The notes under the pieces are model-generated. The model was not told the origin of the DNA. It worked only from the letters and a program-made list of their open reading frames with translations, and searched no databases. A stretch of 60,453 nt of DNA from Dechloromonas sp. (GTDB lineage: Bacteria > Pseudomonadota > Gammaproteobacteria > Burkholderiales > Rhodocyclaceae). Both the position numbers and the translations under genes were made by a program. Shown here piece after piece: positions 17,482 to 26,588 of this stretch. The DNA is taken from contig JAEUOD010000108.1 of assembly GCA_016791065.1 (NCBI GenBank), forward strand, positions 1 through 60,453, given 5' to 3'. Within the stretch, counting starts at the first letter, position 1. Every line of letters starts with the position of its first letter.

Positions 17482-18440
17482 AGAAGGTCGTTTTCTGGGG
17501 AACCCGGGGCTCCTTGCCGGTTTCCCTGAACAGCCGCGATGTCCGCGAAAAGATCGTCGCCGCGCTCAGCGCAGCCAATGGCAAGAGTTTCAGGACACCC
17601 GAAGCACTCAATGATTTCGTCAACAAGCTGCCCTTCAGCATTGCCGGAACCTTCGGTGGACAGTCTTCATGCGTCGAAATCGTCCATAAAGGCCCCGAAC
17701 ACGTCATCTGCGACATGGGGAGCGGTGCCCGAGTCATGGGTCAGGACAAGATCGCCCGTTTTGGCGTGCCCAACCCCCAGACGTACCACATTTTCATTTC
17801 CCACCTGCACTGGGACCACCTGATGGGCTTCCCCTACTTCCAGCCCATGTACATCCCCGGGAATCGTATCGTCATTCATGGCTGCCATCGGGAACTCGAG
17901 GACGCAATCCACCAGCAGATGAGCAATCCGAACTTTCCGGTCGATTATTCGCAGGCCGGTGCCCGGATCGAGTTCGACATCATGGAGCCCGGCCGGACGG
18001 TGTTCGTTGCCGGCCTCAATGTCACGCCCAAGCGGCAATTGCATAGCGGCGATTCCTTTGGCTATCGGTTTGAAAGTGTCGATCGCACTGTCGTCTACTC
18101 GACCGATTCCGAGCACCGGCTAGACGATCTCGAAAGCCACCGCGGCTTCGTCGACTTTTTCGCCAAGGCAGATTTGGTCATCTTCGACGCCATGTATTCG
18201 CTGGCCGAGGCAGTCTCTGTCAAGGCCGACTGGGGACATTCGAGCAACGTGGTTGGCGTCGAGCTGTGCCATGCTGCGTCGGCTCGACGGCTCGCGCTGT
18301 TCCATCACGAGCCGGTGCATGACGACAAGCAATTGGGGCGCCTGCTGACCGAAACCCGCAGACTCGAGCAGATCACACGCGGCGACAATCCGCCGCTCGA
18401 GATTTACTCGGCTTACGACGGCTTGATCATCGAACTGTGA
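17478..18440 (+). CDS. MBL-fold metallo-hydrolase in partner-switching locus
   Basis: 320 aa. 'FWGTRGSLP' at the N-terminus and 'HLHWDH' (109-114) are the first strand and metal motif of the metallo-beta-lactamase fold. Further metal-site candidates are 'YSTDSEH', 'DAMYS' and 'HHEP' with 'WGHSS'. This branch resembles cyclic phosphodiester hydrolases (PhnP/RNase Z relatives), but the substrate cannot be read from sequence. It overlaps STAS and the CHASE2-PP2C gene by 4 bp each, so the three are translationally coupled and probably act in one signalling route. Confidence 0.83.
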   Translation: MKKVVFWGTRGSLPVSLNSRDVREKIVAALSAANGKSFRTPEALNDFVNKLPFSIAGTFGGQSSCVEIVHKGPEHVICDMGSGARVMGQDKIARFGVPNPQTYHIFISHLHWDHLMGFPYFQPMYIPGNRIVIHGCHRELEDAIHQQMSNPNFPVDYSQAGARIEFDIMEPGRTVFVAGLNVTPKRQLHSGDSFGYRFESVDRTVVYSTDSEHRLDDLESHRGFVDFFAKADLVIFDAMYSLAEAVSVKADWGHSSNVVGVELCHAASARRLALFHHEPVHDDKQLGRLLTETRRLEQITRGDNPPLEIYSAYDGLIIEL

Positions 18441-20557
18441 GCAAGGCCGGGGCACTGGCGCTGTTCCGCTCCGGCGGCGGGCGTGGCCTGCCCCTGATCC
18501 TGCTGGCTGCAGCGCTGCTGGCGCTGTTTCACATTGAGGCGACACCGCTCGCCAACCTGCGGGCTGTCCATTTCGACCGCTATCAGCAACAGATGCCCCG
18601 CAATCGAGAGGACGAGCCCGTCATCGTGGTCGGAATCGACAGCCAGAGCCTGGCCATGCATGGGCAATGGCCCTGGTCGCGCGACCTGATCGCCGGCCTG
18701 GTGCGCCATGTCCTGGCCGGCAAGCCGCTGGCCGTCGGCGTCGATATCGTTTTCGCGGAAAAGGACAGGCATAGCCCCGAAATTCTCGCCGAGCGCCTAC
18801 CTGCTATCCCCCGATCGGCTTTGCTTGCACTGCCCGACCCCGACCGGACGCTCGCCAGCGCACTCGATAGCGGCCCCACCGCGCTGGCCATCGTCGGCCT
18901 GGACAATGTGCTACCCGGCTCCAAACAGCCGAGCCGGCCCCTGCCTATTTTTGGTGTGGCCGATGACTTGGAGCGCGCCCTGCCCTCGTTTCCGAGTGCC
19001 CTGGCCAGCCGCGACATGCTCGAAACCGCCGCCAGCGGCGAAGGTTTGATCAATGCCAGCCCGGATCGCTACCGCAGCAATGCCGAGGGTGGCGTCCTGC
19101 GGCGCGTGCCGAGCATCGGTCTGGTCGAACACCAGCCTTTCCTTTCGCTGCCCCTCGAAATGGTCAGGCTGGCTCTGGGGGGAGACGCAGTCGTGGTGGC
19201 CGAACCGTCTAGCCAAGGCATGCAGGCCATCCGGATCGGCGACTATCGCCTGCCCACCCAGCCCAATGGCGAACTGCTGCTTCACTTCGGGCGCGCTTCA
19301 TCGAATTACTATCTATCGGCTGCCGATGTCCTGGCTGGTGTGCACCCACCCGAGATGTTCGCATCGCGCTTTGTCATCATCGGCTTCAATAGCACCGGCC
19401 TCCAGGACAGGATCATCACGCCGCTCGGCGAAAGCCTGCCCGGCATCGACATTCATGCCCAGGTCATCGAAAGCCTGCTCAGCGGGATCGCCTTGCAGCG
19501 CCCCTTCTGGATGGCGACGCTTGAACTCGTCGTACTGGCGCTCGTCGGCCTGCTGCTCATCGCCGGCACGCCGGTTGTGCGCCCGAGCCTTGCAATCGCC
19601 GGCTTCATGGCTTTCGCCACCTTGATCGTCGGTGCCGGCTATTGGGCATTTCATCTCGGCCGCTGGCTGTTCGACGGCCTTTCGATCGCCCTCCTGCTCG
19701 TCCCGGTTTTTGCCTCGCTGATTGTCAATCGCCTGGTCGCAGCCGATGCCGAACGCCGCCGCACCCGAGAACAGCTCCGGGTGAGCCGCGAGGATACGGC
19801 CCGTGTCGAGGGCGAACTGAATGCCGCCCGCCGCATACAGATGGGGCTGCTGCCGGACCCCGCTGCGTTGTTCGCCAGCGAAAAACGTTTCGAAGTGGCT
19901 GCGCTCCTGGAATCGGCGCGTGCCGTCGGCGGCGATTTCTACGATTGCCAGATGCTCGACGAACGACGTCTTTGCCTCGCTGTTGGCGATGTGTCCGGCA
20001 AAGGTGTTCCTGCCAGTCTTTTCATGGCGATTGCCAAAACCCTGACCGGCACGGCGACACGTCGGGAAAGCGACCTTGCTCAAGCCATGAGGGAAATCGA
20101 AACCGAACTGGCGCGTGAAAATCCGGAGGGGCTCTTCGTGACTGCCTTCGTCGCCGTCATCGATGTCGATAGCGGCGTGATGACATACGCCTGTGCCGGC
20201 CACGATGCGCCCGTGCTGGTGCGTGCAGGCTCTTGTCTCCGCATCGACACCGCTAGTATCGGCGGCCCGCCGTTATGCGCCCTCGGCGACTATCCCTACG
20301 CAGTTGCCAGCCTGCAATTGGAGCCCGGCGACCTGCTCTGCCTGTTCACCGATGGTCTGACTGAAGCGAGCGACGGCCGCTCGCAACTGGGCGAACGGGG
20401 ATTAGGTGCCGTTCTGGGGAAAGCTGCTGCCAACAACCTGCAGGCACTGGCCGAGCAGCTACGCGATCAGGTACGCCACTTCGAGGCCGGCATTCCACCG
20501 GCCGATGACCTGACCCTGCTGCTCTTTCGCTGGCGGGGAACGATCAACGCAAGCTGA
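18437..20557 (+). CDS. CHASE2 sensor-PP2C (SpoIIE-type) phosphatase
   Basis: 706 aa starting with GTG that overlaps the previous stop (GTGA). An N-terminal membrane helix (about 15-33) is followed by an extracytoplasmic CHASE2 domain ('VIVVGIDSQSLAMHGQWPW', 'LAVGVDIVFAEKD') to about 350. Three membrane helices follow (about 355-440), then a short coiled linker and a SpoIIE/PP2C phosphatase ('RAVGGDFYD', 'AVGDVSGKGVPASLFMA', 'LFTDGLTEASD') carrying the metal-binding Asp residues. Predicted to sense an envelope signal and dephosphorylate the STAS protein. Its 3' end overlaps the convergent OmpA gene by 14 bp. Confidence 0.9.
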   Translation: MSKAGALALFRSGGGRGLPLILLAAALLALFHIEATPLANLRAVHFDRYQQQMPRNREDEPVIVVGIDSQSLAMHGQWPWSRDLIAGLVRHVLAGKPLAVGVDIVFAEKDRHSPEILAERLPAIPRSALLALPDPDRTLASALDSGPTALAIVGLDNVLPGSKQPSRPLPIFGVADDLERALPSFPSALASRDMLETAASGEGLINASPDRYRSNAEGGVLRRVPSIGLVEHQPFLSLPLEMVRLALGGDAVVVAEPSSQGMQAIRIGDYRLPTQPNGELLLHFGRASSNYYLSAADVLAGVHPPEMFASRFVIIGFNSTGLQDRIITPLGESLPGIDIHAQVIESLLSGIALQRPFWMATLELVVLALVGLLLIAGTPVVRPSLAIAGFMAFATLIVGAGYWAFHLGRWLFDGLSIALLLVPVFASLIVNRLVAADAERRRTREQLRVSREDTARVEGELNAARRIQMGLLPDPAALFASEKRFEVAALLESARAVGGDFYDCQMLDERRLCLAVGDVSGKGVPASLFMAIAKTLTGTATRRESDLAQAMREIETELARENPEGLFVTAFVAVIDVDSGVMTYACAGHDAPVLVRAGSCLRIDTASIGGPPLCALGDYPYAVASLQLEPGDLLCLFTDGLTEASDGRSQLGERGLGAVLGKAAANNLQALAEQLRDQVRHFEAGIPPADDLTLLLFRWRGTINAS

Positions 20558-21122
20558 TCTCGACGCGGCGGTTCTGCGGCTCGTCGACCTCATCGGCAGT
20601 CGGCACCAGGAGATCGCCTTCACCACGCCCGATCGCCTCGATCTTGTCCGCCGCCACGCCGGCGGCGACCAGTTCCTCCCGAATCGCCTCAGCCCGCACT
20701 TTCGAGAGCCGATCGTTCTCCGACGATGCCCCAACGGTATCCGTATGCCCGATCACCATCGCCTCGCACGCGGCGCGCCGGGCGATTTCCTCTCGCACCT
20801 TCTGAAGCGCCTGTCTGGATTCGGCGGTCAGTTGATCACCGCCACTTTCGAAGTACAGGATGTAGGTACTCGGCCATTCCGGCCGGCTGGCGAGCGCGTC
20901 GCCGAAACGCTCCTCCACGTCGCTGACCGACGCATCGTAAGCGACTGTCGAAAGCCAGCGGCGCGAGGCTGCGTAGGGCTTATCGAGGACGATCTCGCGC
21001 TGCGCATCGCGCACGACCACGCCGGATGGACGACCATCGGTCGAAGGCAGCAGGATCACGCGCTCGTTGGCGCAGCCGGCAAGCAGCAGGCCGAGCAGGA
21101 ATGCAGGCTGAAACTTATTCAT
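20544..21122 (-). CDS. OmpA-family peptidoglycan-binding lipoprotein
   Basis: 192 aa from the ATG at 21122. Lipoprotein signal with lipobox 'LLAGC' (Cys17). The C-terminal OmpA domain has 'ILYFESGGDQLT', 'VIGHTDTVGASSENDRLSKVRA' and 'PQNRRVEISL', the peptidoglycan-binding signature. Probably anchored in the outer membrane and bound to the cell wall. Overlaps the FecR-domain gene by 8 bp, so the pair is coupled, and converges on the CHASE2-PP2C gene. Confidence 0.87.
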   Translation of the reverse strand: MNKFQPAFLLGLLLAGCANERVILLPSTDGRPSGVVVRDAQREIVLDKPYAASRRWLSTVAYDASVSDVEERFGDALASRPEWPSTYILYFESGGDQLTAESRQALQKVREEIARRAACEAMVIGHTDTVGASSENDRLSKVRAEAIREELVAAGVAADKIEAIGRGEGDLLVPTADEVDEPQNRRVEISLR

Positions 21123-21570
21123 CGTTGCCGGCAACCTCGATCACGAACTCGGTACCACGCACGCCCAGGACAGAGGTCGGCGTGTGAAAATCGACCGATT
21201 CCGGCGTACGCTTGGCGATCTTGCCGGTCGCGACCGACAGCGTTCCCTTGCGGATGCCGACCGACATGTTGCCGGCCTGCGTCTTGTTGTCGAAGGCAAA
21301 CTTGTCGATCACGATGAGGGAATTGGGGCCGGCCGAGAGCAAGGTGTTGTCGCGCAGCGTGATGCCAACGGCGCCGCCGCTTCCAGTCCGAATCCGGTCC
21401 GCCACCAGAACCGGCGTACCGACGACGGCAAGCAGCTTCTGGCCGTCGCGCTCGATGCTGACCTCGCCCTTGCTGGTTTTGACCATGCCGGCCACATCGG
21501 CGGCCAAAGCGGAAAAGCTCGGCCAGGCCGCAAAGATTGCGCAGGCCAGCAGCCGGTATGTTCTAATCAT
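21115..21570 (-). CDS. Periplasmic FecR-domain protein
   Basis: 151 aa with a signal peptide (cleavage after 'ALA', about residue 23), then a single FecR domain ('GDRIRTG'-like 'ADRIRTGSGGAVGITLRDN', 'TPTSVLGVRGTEFVIEV'). There is no membrane helix or sigma-binding domain as in true FecR, so it is a secreted FecR-like module. Such proteins often neighbour CHASE2 receptors and may present or bind the periplasmic signal. GAGGT precedes the ATG. Divergent from the RsbW-like gene with only 18 bp between the start codons. Confidence 0.85.
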   Translation of the reverse strand: MIRTYRLLACAIFAAWPSFSALAADVAGMVKTSKGEVSIERDGQKLLAVVGTPVLVADRIRTGSGGAVGITLRDNTLLSAGPNSLIVIDKFAFDNKTQAGNMSVGIRKGTLSVATGKIAKRTPESVDFHTPTSVLGVRGTEFVIEVAGNDE

Positions 21571-21588
21571 TACTTAACCTCACGACAA

Positions 21589-21987
21589 ATGTTGAGTCAT
21601 TCTACGGAAATATCGGTTGCCGCGCGTTACGCCGGATTGCCTTGCCTGATGGCCGAAGTCGCCAATCGGGCAGGTTCGCTCGGCCTGTCCGCCGATGCGT
21701 TATCGCGCCTGCAACTGATCGTGGAAGAACTGTTCATCAATACCATTTCCCATGGTCATCGTGGCGACAGCGACGACCGTGTGCTCATCCGACTGCTGCC
21801 CGCTACCGACGGGATAACGCTCCATTATGAAGATGGCGCACCGCCCTTCGATCCGACCCGCCCTCTTGCTCAAGCGATCCACCCCGAGGTGCCGGGCGGC
21901 CTCGGGCTTTCCCTGATCCGAGGCATGAGCAAAAGCCAGCGGTATCGCCATCAGAACGGCCGCAACATCACGGAGCTCGATATCTAG
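21589..21987 (+). CDS. RsbW-like serine kinase / anti-sigma ATPase
   Basis: 132 aa GHKL ATPase. N-box 'EELFINTISHGH' (Glu46/47, Asn51), 'YEDGAPPFDP' (G1 box) and 'PGGLGLSLIRGM' (G2 box). This size and layout match HATPase_c_2 anti-sigma factor kinases. The likely partners are the STAS protein at 17134 and the PP2C phosphatase at 18437. No Shine-Dalgarno is seen before the ATG. It ends 3 bp before the convergent permease stop. Confidence 0.83.
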   Translation: MLSHSTEISVAARYAGLPCLMAEVANRAGSLGLSADALSRLQLIVEELFINTISHGHRGDSDDRVLIRLLPATDGITLHYEDGAPPFDPTRPLAQAIHPEVPGGLGLSLIRGMSKSQRYRHQNGRNITELDI

Positions 21988-21990
21988 CGC

Positions 21991-24477
21991 TCAGCTTGCA
22001 GCCCGCAAGGCAAGCAAGGGGGGCGTCAGCAGAAGCCGACGCATTGCCAGCCAGCCGATGCCGATAGCCAGCAACGCCCCAGCGCCAGCCGAAGCGAAGG
22101 GTAGCCACACGGCAACACTGACTTCCAGCTGAAATACCTGGCGGGCAATGACCTGGCCAAGCAACATGGCCCCCACTGCGGCAATGATCCCGGCAATGGC
22201 GCCGACCACGCCCAGCTCGACCAGCATAGCCCGCCGCAATTGCGCGCGGTGAGCGCCCAGGGCGCGCATCACCGCCAGTTCGTGACGCCGCTCGTCGAAG
22301 GCCGTCAGCAGAGCCGAATAAAGCACGATGCCGCCGGTCAGCAGGGTAAACAGGAAGATGAACTGCACGGCCTTGGCTACCTGCGTCATGACCATCCGGA
22401 ACTGGGCGATCATGGCCGTGATGTCGATCAGGGTCAGGTTGGGAAAGCGGCGCACCAGTTCGCTGCCCGTCGAGTGATTGCCTTCAGGGAGGTGAAAGCT
22501 GGTGATATAGCTGGCCGGCACATCCTCGATGACACCGGGCGGGGCAATGACGAAAAAATTCACCCGCATTGAATCCCAGGACAACTGCCGCAGATTGCTG
22601 ACTCGCAAGCGCTTTTCGATACCGGCGACGGAAAAGACCAGTTCGTCGCCGATGCCGATCCCCAGCGTCTTGGCCAGTCCGGCCTCGACCGATGCCAGTC
22701 CCTGGCCTGCGTCCGAGGGCAAGAACCACTGGCCGGCCGTGACCCGGTTGCCGGGTGGCAAGGAACTCCGCCATGACAAGTTGAATTCACGCTCGATCAG
22801 GCGCTGGGCACGTTCATCCTCGGGAAAGCTGGCCGCGCTGACCGGTCTTCCGCCAATGCTCAGCAGGCGCGCCCGAACCATCGGGGAAAGCTCGGCCTCG
22901 ACGCCGATGGCCGACAGCGCTTCCTCAACGGGGGCCTTTTGCTCGGGCTGGATGTTGATCACGAAGCGGTTGGGCGCATCGGCCGGGACGCTCTTTTGCC
23001 AGGCATCGAGCAATTCGCCGCGGGTGATGGTCAGCAACAGCATCGCCATCAGGCCGACGGCCAGCGCGACGATTTGCAGGCTGCTGGCCGATCCGTGGCG
23101 CCCGAGATTGACCAGTCCCTGGCGCCAGCCGAAACCGATGCCGCCCCGCCAGCGGGAAAGGGCGGCGACCGCCAGGCGGGCCAGCACCCAGAAACCGCCC
23201 AGGGCCGCGAGAAAGCCACCGATCGCCAGGAGTCCGAGCCGGAGATCGCCAGCGACAAGAACGACCAACCCGGCCAGCAGCGCGATCCCCAGCAGGTAAC
23301 CGCCGAGCAGCATGGGGCGTGGTGGGCCGAGTTCCCGGCGCAGGACCCGCAACGTGGGCACACTGGCCAGTTGCAGCAGAGGCGGGAAAGCGAAGCCAAA
23401 AAGCAGCACGCCGGCGACGGCGGCACCGTTACGCAGCGGCACCCAGCCCGGCCAAGGCAGATTGACGGCCAGCAGTTCGTTGAGCCAGCCGACCAGCACG
23501 AAGTGCGCCGAGAATCCGGCCAGGCAGCCGACGAAGGCCGCCAGCAGGGCCAGCCAGAGAAAGAGCAAGGCGTGCAGACGAACCAGACGTTGCTGTGTCA
23601 GCCCCAGGCAACGCATGACCGCACAGGCATCGAGGTGACGCTGCATGTAGCGCCGTGCCGCCAGGGCGACGGCCACGGCGGCGAGGACGACGGTCAGCAA
23701 GGTGGCCAGGCCGAGAAAACGCTGCGCGCGGTCAAGCGCGCTCCGCACTTCGGGCCGGGCGTTACTCGTATCCTCCAGGCGCTCGCCCCGCTCCAGGCGC
23801 GTCGTAATCCAGACACGGTAGTTCGCAACCGCTGCTTCGTCGCCGGCAAGCAGCAGACGGTAACGCAGACGCGAGCCGAACTGCACCAGTCCCGTCGCCG
23901 GGACATCGTCGAGATGCATCATCAGGCGTGGCGAAAGGGTGAAAAAATTGACGCCACGGTCTGGCTCCAGCGTCAGGATCGCCGCCACCTGCAGTTCAGT
24001 TTGGCCAAGCTTGACGACGTCGCCCGGCCCCAGTTGCAAGGCGCTCGCCAAACGGTCGTCGAGCCAAACGGTGCCGGGCCGCGGCCCTTCGCCGGTCGGC
24101 TGGCCGGCTTCACCGAGTTTCTGCGACGACGAGAGCTTGCCGCGCAGCGGATAGCTCGAACTGACGGCCTTGATGTCGGCCAGTTGCGCCTGCCCTCCCC
24201 CCAGCACCATGCTCGGGAAAAGCAGCGTTTCGGCGACCTGCAGACCACTGCGGCGTGCCTCGGCCGAATAGTGATCGGCCAACGGATGGTCGGACAAAAT
24301 GACGAGGTCGCCCCCCATCAGTTGTTGCGCTTCGAATTCCAGCGCCAGGCGAATCCGGTCGGTGAAGAAGCCGACGGCCGTCACTGCGGCCACGGCAACC
24401 GCCAGCGCCGCAAACAGCAGGCGCAATTCGCCCGAACGCAATTCGCGGCCGAGCAGTCGCCAGGCGAGGCCGATCAC
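21991..24477 (-). CDS. FtsX/MacB-type ABC permease, YbbP-like
   Basis: 828 aa. N-terminal helix with 'LRLLFAALAVAVAAVTAVGFF', a large periplasmic domain, a central set of about six helices and a C-terminal FtsX domain ('LTAFDERRHELAVMRALGAH'). This matches the ten-helix YbbP-type permeases, which normally partner an ABC ATPase of the YbbA/LolD type. No ATPase gene is adjacent on either side. Translationally coupled to the GGDEF/EAL gene upstream (ATGA overlap). Substrate unknown; lipid or lipoprotein handling is the usual guess for the family. Confidence 0.87.
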   Translation of the reverse strand: MIGLAWRLLGRELRSGELRLLFAALAVAVAAVTAVGFFTDRIRLALEFEAQQLMGGDLVILSDHPLADHYSAEARRSGLQVAETLLFPSMVLGGGQAQLADIKAVSSSYPLRGKLSSSQKLGEAGQPTGEGPRPGTVWLDDRLASALQLGPGDVVKLGQTELQVAAILTLEPDRGVNFFTLSPRLMMHLDDVPATGLVQFGSRLRYRLLLAGDEAAVANYRVWITTRLERGERLEDTSNARPEVRSALDRAQRFLGLATLLTVVLAAVAVALAARRYMQRHLDACAVMRCLGLTQQRLVRLHALLFLWLALLAAFVGCLAGFSAHFVLVGWLNELLAVNLPWPGWVPLRNGAAVAGVLLFGFAFPPLLQLASVPTLRVLRRELGPPRPMLLGGYLLGIALLAGLVVLVAGDLRLGLLAIGGFLAALGGFWVLARLAVAALSRWRGGIGFGWRQGLVNLGRHGSASSLQIVALAVGLMAMLLLTITRGELLDAWQKSVPADAPNRFVINIQPEQKAPVEEALSAIGVEAELSPMVRARLLSIGGRPVSAASFPEDERAQRLIEREFNLSWRSSLPPGNRVTAGQWFLPSDAGQGLASVEAGLAKTLGIGIGDELVFSVAGIEKRLRVSNLRQLSWDSMRVNFFVIAPPGVIEDVPASYITSFHLPEGNHSTGSELVRRFPNLTLIDITAMIAQFRMVMTQVAKAVQFIFLFTLLTGGIVLYSALLTAFDERRHELAVMRALGAHRAQLRRAMLVELGVVGAIAGIIAAVGAMLLGQVIARQVFQLEVSVAVWLPFASAGAGALLAIGIGWLAMRRLLLTPPLLALRAAS

Positions 24478-26561
24478 TCAGCCTCCGACCAGCGGGCGCG
24501 GAATTCGTCCGGCGTCAGCGCCTTGCCGTGCAGGAAGCCCTGCAACTGCTGGCAGCCCAGCTTGCCAAGGAATTCGGCCTGTTCGACGGTTTCAACGCCC
24601 TCTGCCACGACTTCAAAGCCCAGGCTCTTGGCGAGTTCCATGACTGTGCGGATGATCGCCTCGTCCCCCGGATTCCTGCCGATGCCCATGACGAAGGAGC
24701 GATCGATCTTGAGTTGCTGCACCGGCAGCATCTTCAGGTAATTGAGCGAGGAATAGCCGGTACCGAAATCGTCGAGCGCCAGGCTAATGCCGAGGTCGCG
24801 CAGGCGCTGGAGCAGCCCGCAGGCATCGCCGACCCCCATGACGACCGATTCGGTCAGTTCCAGCTTGAGACTTTCGGCATCCATGCCGGTTTCGTCAAGG
24901 ATGTCCTGGAGGGTATCGAAGAATTCCGGCCGCTCGAGTTGCTTGACGGAGAGATTGACTGAAACCATCGGCAGTTCGAAACCGCTGTTCCGCCATTGCA
25001 TGACTTGCCGGCAGGTTTCGCGCAGCACCCAGTTGCCGAGCCCGATGATGATCCCCGAATCCTCGGCCAGCGGAATGAACTGCGACGGCATGACCGTACC
25101 CAGTTCCGGGCTGTACCAGCGGACCAGCGCCTCGGCACCGACCAGGCGACCGTCGCGCGTATCGACCTGGGGTTGCAGCTTGACGGCCAGTTCGTCGTTG
25201 TCGAGCGCGCGGCGCAGCTGGTTCTCCATGCGGATGCGCTGCTGGGCCTCATGGGTCATTTCCGGGGTGTAGAAATGGAAGCGGCCACGCCCCAGCGCCT
25301 TGGCCGAATACATCGCGGTATCGGCATTGCGCATCAGGTCCACGACGCTGTCGCCGTCTGCCGGAAAAAGGCTGATGCCGACCGAAGCGGACAAATAGAG
25401 TTCGTTGTCGTCCAGCCCGAACGGCGTATCGAAGGCGCTGATGATTTCGCGAGCGACCGTCTCGACCTCGTCCTCGTCGCGTACCGCCTCCATCAGGCAG
25501 ATGAACTCGTCGCCACCGAGGCGGGCCAGCATGTCGATCAGACGAACGTAATCGGCCAAACGGGCGGCAACCATGACCAGCAATTCATCGCCCACGCCAT
25601 GCCCGAGCGAATCGTTGACCTGCTTGAACTGGTCGAGATCGATGAACAGCACCGCCAGACGCTCGCCTCGCCGTCCCGATTCGAGCAGGCTCCCCTCGAG
25701 TCGCTCGATGAAGCAACGGCGATTGGCCAGCCCGGTCAGCGGATCGTGGTAGGCCAGGTAGTTCAGCTTGCTTTCGGCCTGGCGGCGCTCGGAAATTTCC
25801 AGTTCCAGTTGCGTGTTTGTCCGTTTCAATTCGTCGGTACGCGCTTCGACCTGGATTTCCAGCGTATCGCGGGCCGCCGCGATACGGGCCTCCTGTTCGC
25901 GCAGGATGCGCTGGGCGCGGCGGACGACCAGATATTGCATGAGGTAGAGCGCTGCAAAGACGCCGAAAACGCCCGCCGTTACCAACCACAGGCTGCGCTC
26001 CAACTGGTTCATGAAAGGCGTGACATCCTGATAAAGCTCGAAGGCACCCTCGATTGCCTTGTCCGGTCCGCGGATCGGAATGTAGCTGGCCAGCAGGTCA
26101 ACCTCGGTACGGGAGCCCTCGAAAGTATCGATCGCGCTGCGATGGGTCATGTAACTTGCCACGCCACCGCTGATCGCCGTGCTGAAACGCAGGCGGTCGA
26201 GTTGCGTGTCGCCGATCTCACCGGGATCCGATGAAAAGACCGTATTGCCCAGACGGTTGTAGATCTTGACCCGGACGACCGAGGTGTTGCTCATCAGTGA
26301 AGCGACACGCGTCTTGAGGTCGGCGGCTTCGGGGGAACTGCGCAGGAAGTCGTTGTCGCGGCCGACCGAGGCGCTCATCAGGCTTTCCAGCGGCTCGCGC
26401 AGGGAGTTCTCGAAAACCTGGGCCATCGCCACATTGCGGCTTTCGGCCAGTTCAGTGATCTGCTTCAGCGACAGCTCGCGGTAAAACGGCCCGAGGACAC
26501 CGGCCGCCAGCACGATGAGGATGAAACTGACCGTCGAGAAATAACGCGAAAGATTGAACAT
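24474..26561 (-). CDS. GGDEF-EAL bifunctional cyclic di-GMP enzyme
   Basis: 695 aa. A membrane helix (10-30), a periplasmic sensor-like region (about 31-185), a second helix (about 190-210), a coiled coil, then GGDEF ('RLGGDEF', with I-site 'RLID' five residues before) and EAL. EAL motifs include 'GAEALVRW', 'LELTES' and 'LDDFGTGYSS', all retained. Both activities therefore look intact: diguanylate cyclase and c-di-GMP phosphodiesterase. The periplasmic domain resembles other extracytoplasmic sensors but its ligand is unknown. It lies 27 bp after radA and overlaps the permease start. Confidence 0.9.
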   Translation of the reverse strand: MFNLSRYFSTVSFILIVLAAGVLGPFYRELSLKQITELAESRNVAMAQVFENSLREPLESLMSASVGRDNDFLRSSPEAADLKTRVASLMSNTSVVRVKIYNRLGNTVFSSDPGEIGDTQLDRLRFSTAISGGVASYMTHRSAIDTFEGSRTEVDLLASYIPIRGPDKAIEGAFELYQDVTPFMNQLERSLWLVTAGVFGVFAALYLMQYLVVRRAQRILREQEARIAAARDTLEIQVEARTDELKRTNTQLELEISERRQAESKLNYLAYHDPLTGLANRRCFIERLEGSLLESGRRGERLAVLFIDLDQFKQVNDSLGHGVGDELLVMVAARLADYVRLIDMLARLGGDEFICLMEAVRDEDEVETVAREIISAFDTPFGLDDNELYLSASVGISLFPADGDSVVDLMRNADTAMYSAKALGRGRFHFYTPEMTHEAQQRIRMENQLRRALDNDELAVKLQPQVDTRDGRLVGAEALVRWYSPELGTVMPSQFIPLAEDSGIIIGLGNWVLRETCRQVMQWRNSGFELPMVSVNLSVKQLERPEFFDTLQDILDETGMDAESLKLELTESVVMGVGDACGLLQRLRDLGISLALDDFGTGYSSLNYLKMLPVQQLKIDRSFVMGIGRNPGDEAIIRTVMELAKSLGFEVVAEGVETVEQAEFLGKLGCQQLQGFLHGKALTPDEFRARWSEAE

Positions 26562-26588
26562 CAGGCGAAAACCGTGAATTGGCCTAGC

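Noticed and set aside
22939-24741. 600-codon plus-strand open frame
   Set aside because: Antisense to the permease; Gln/Arg-rich shadow translation.
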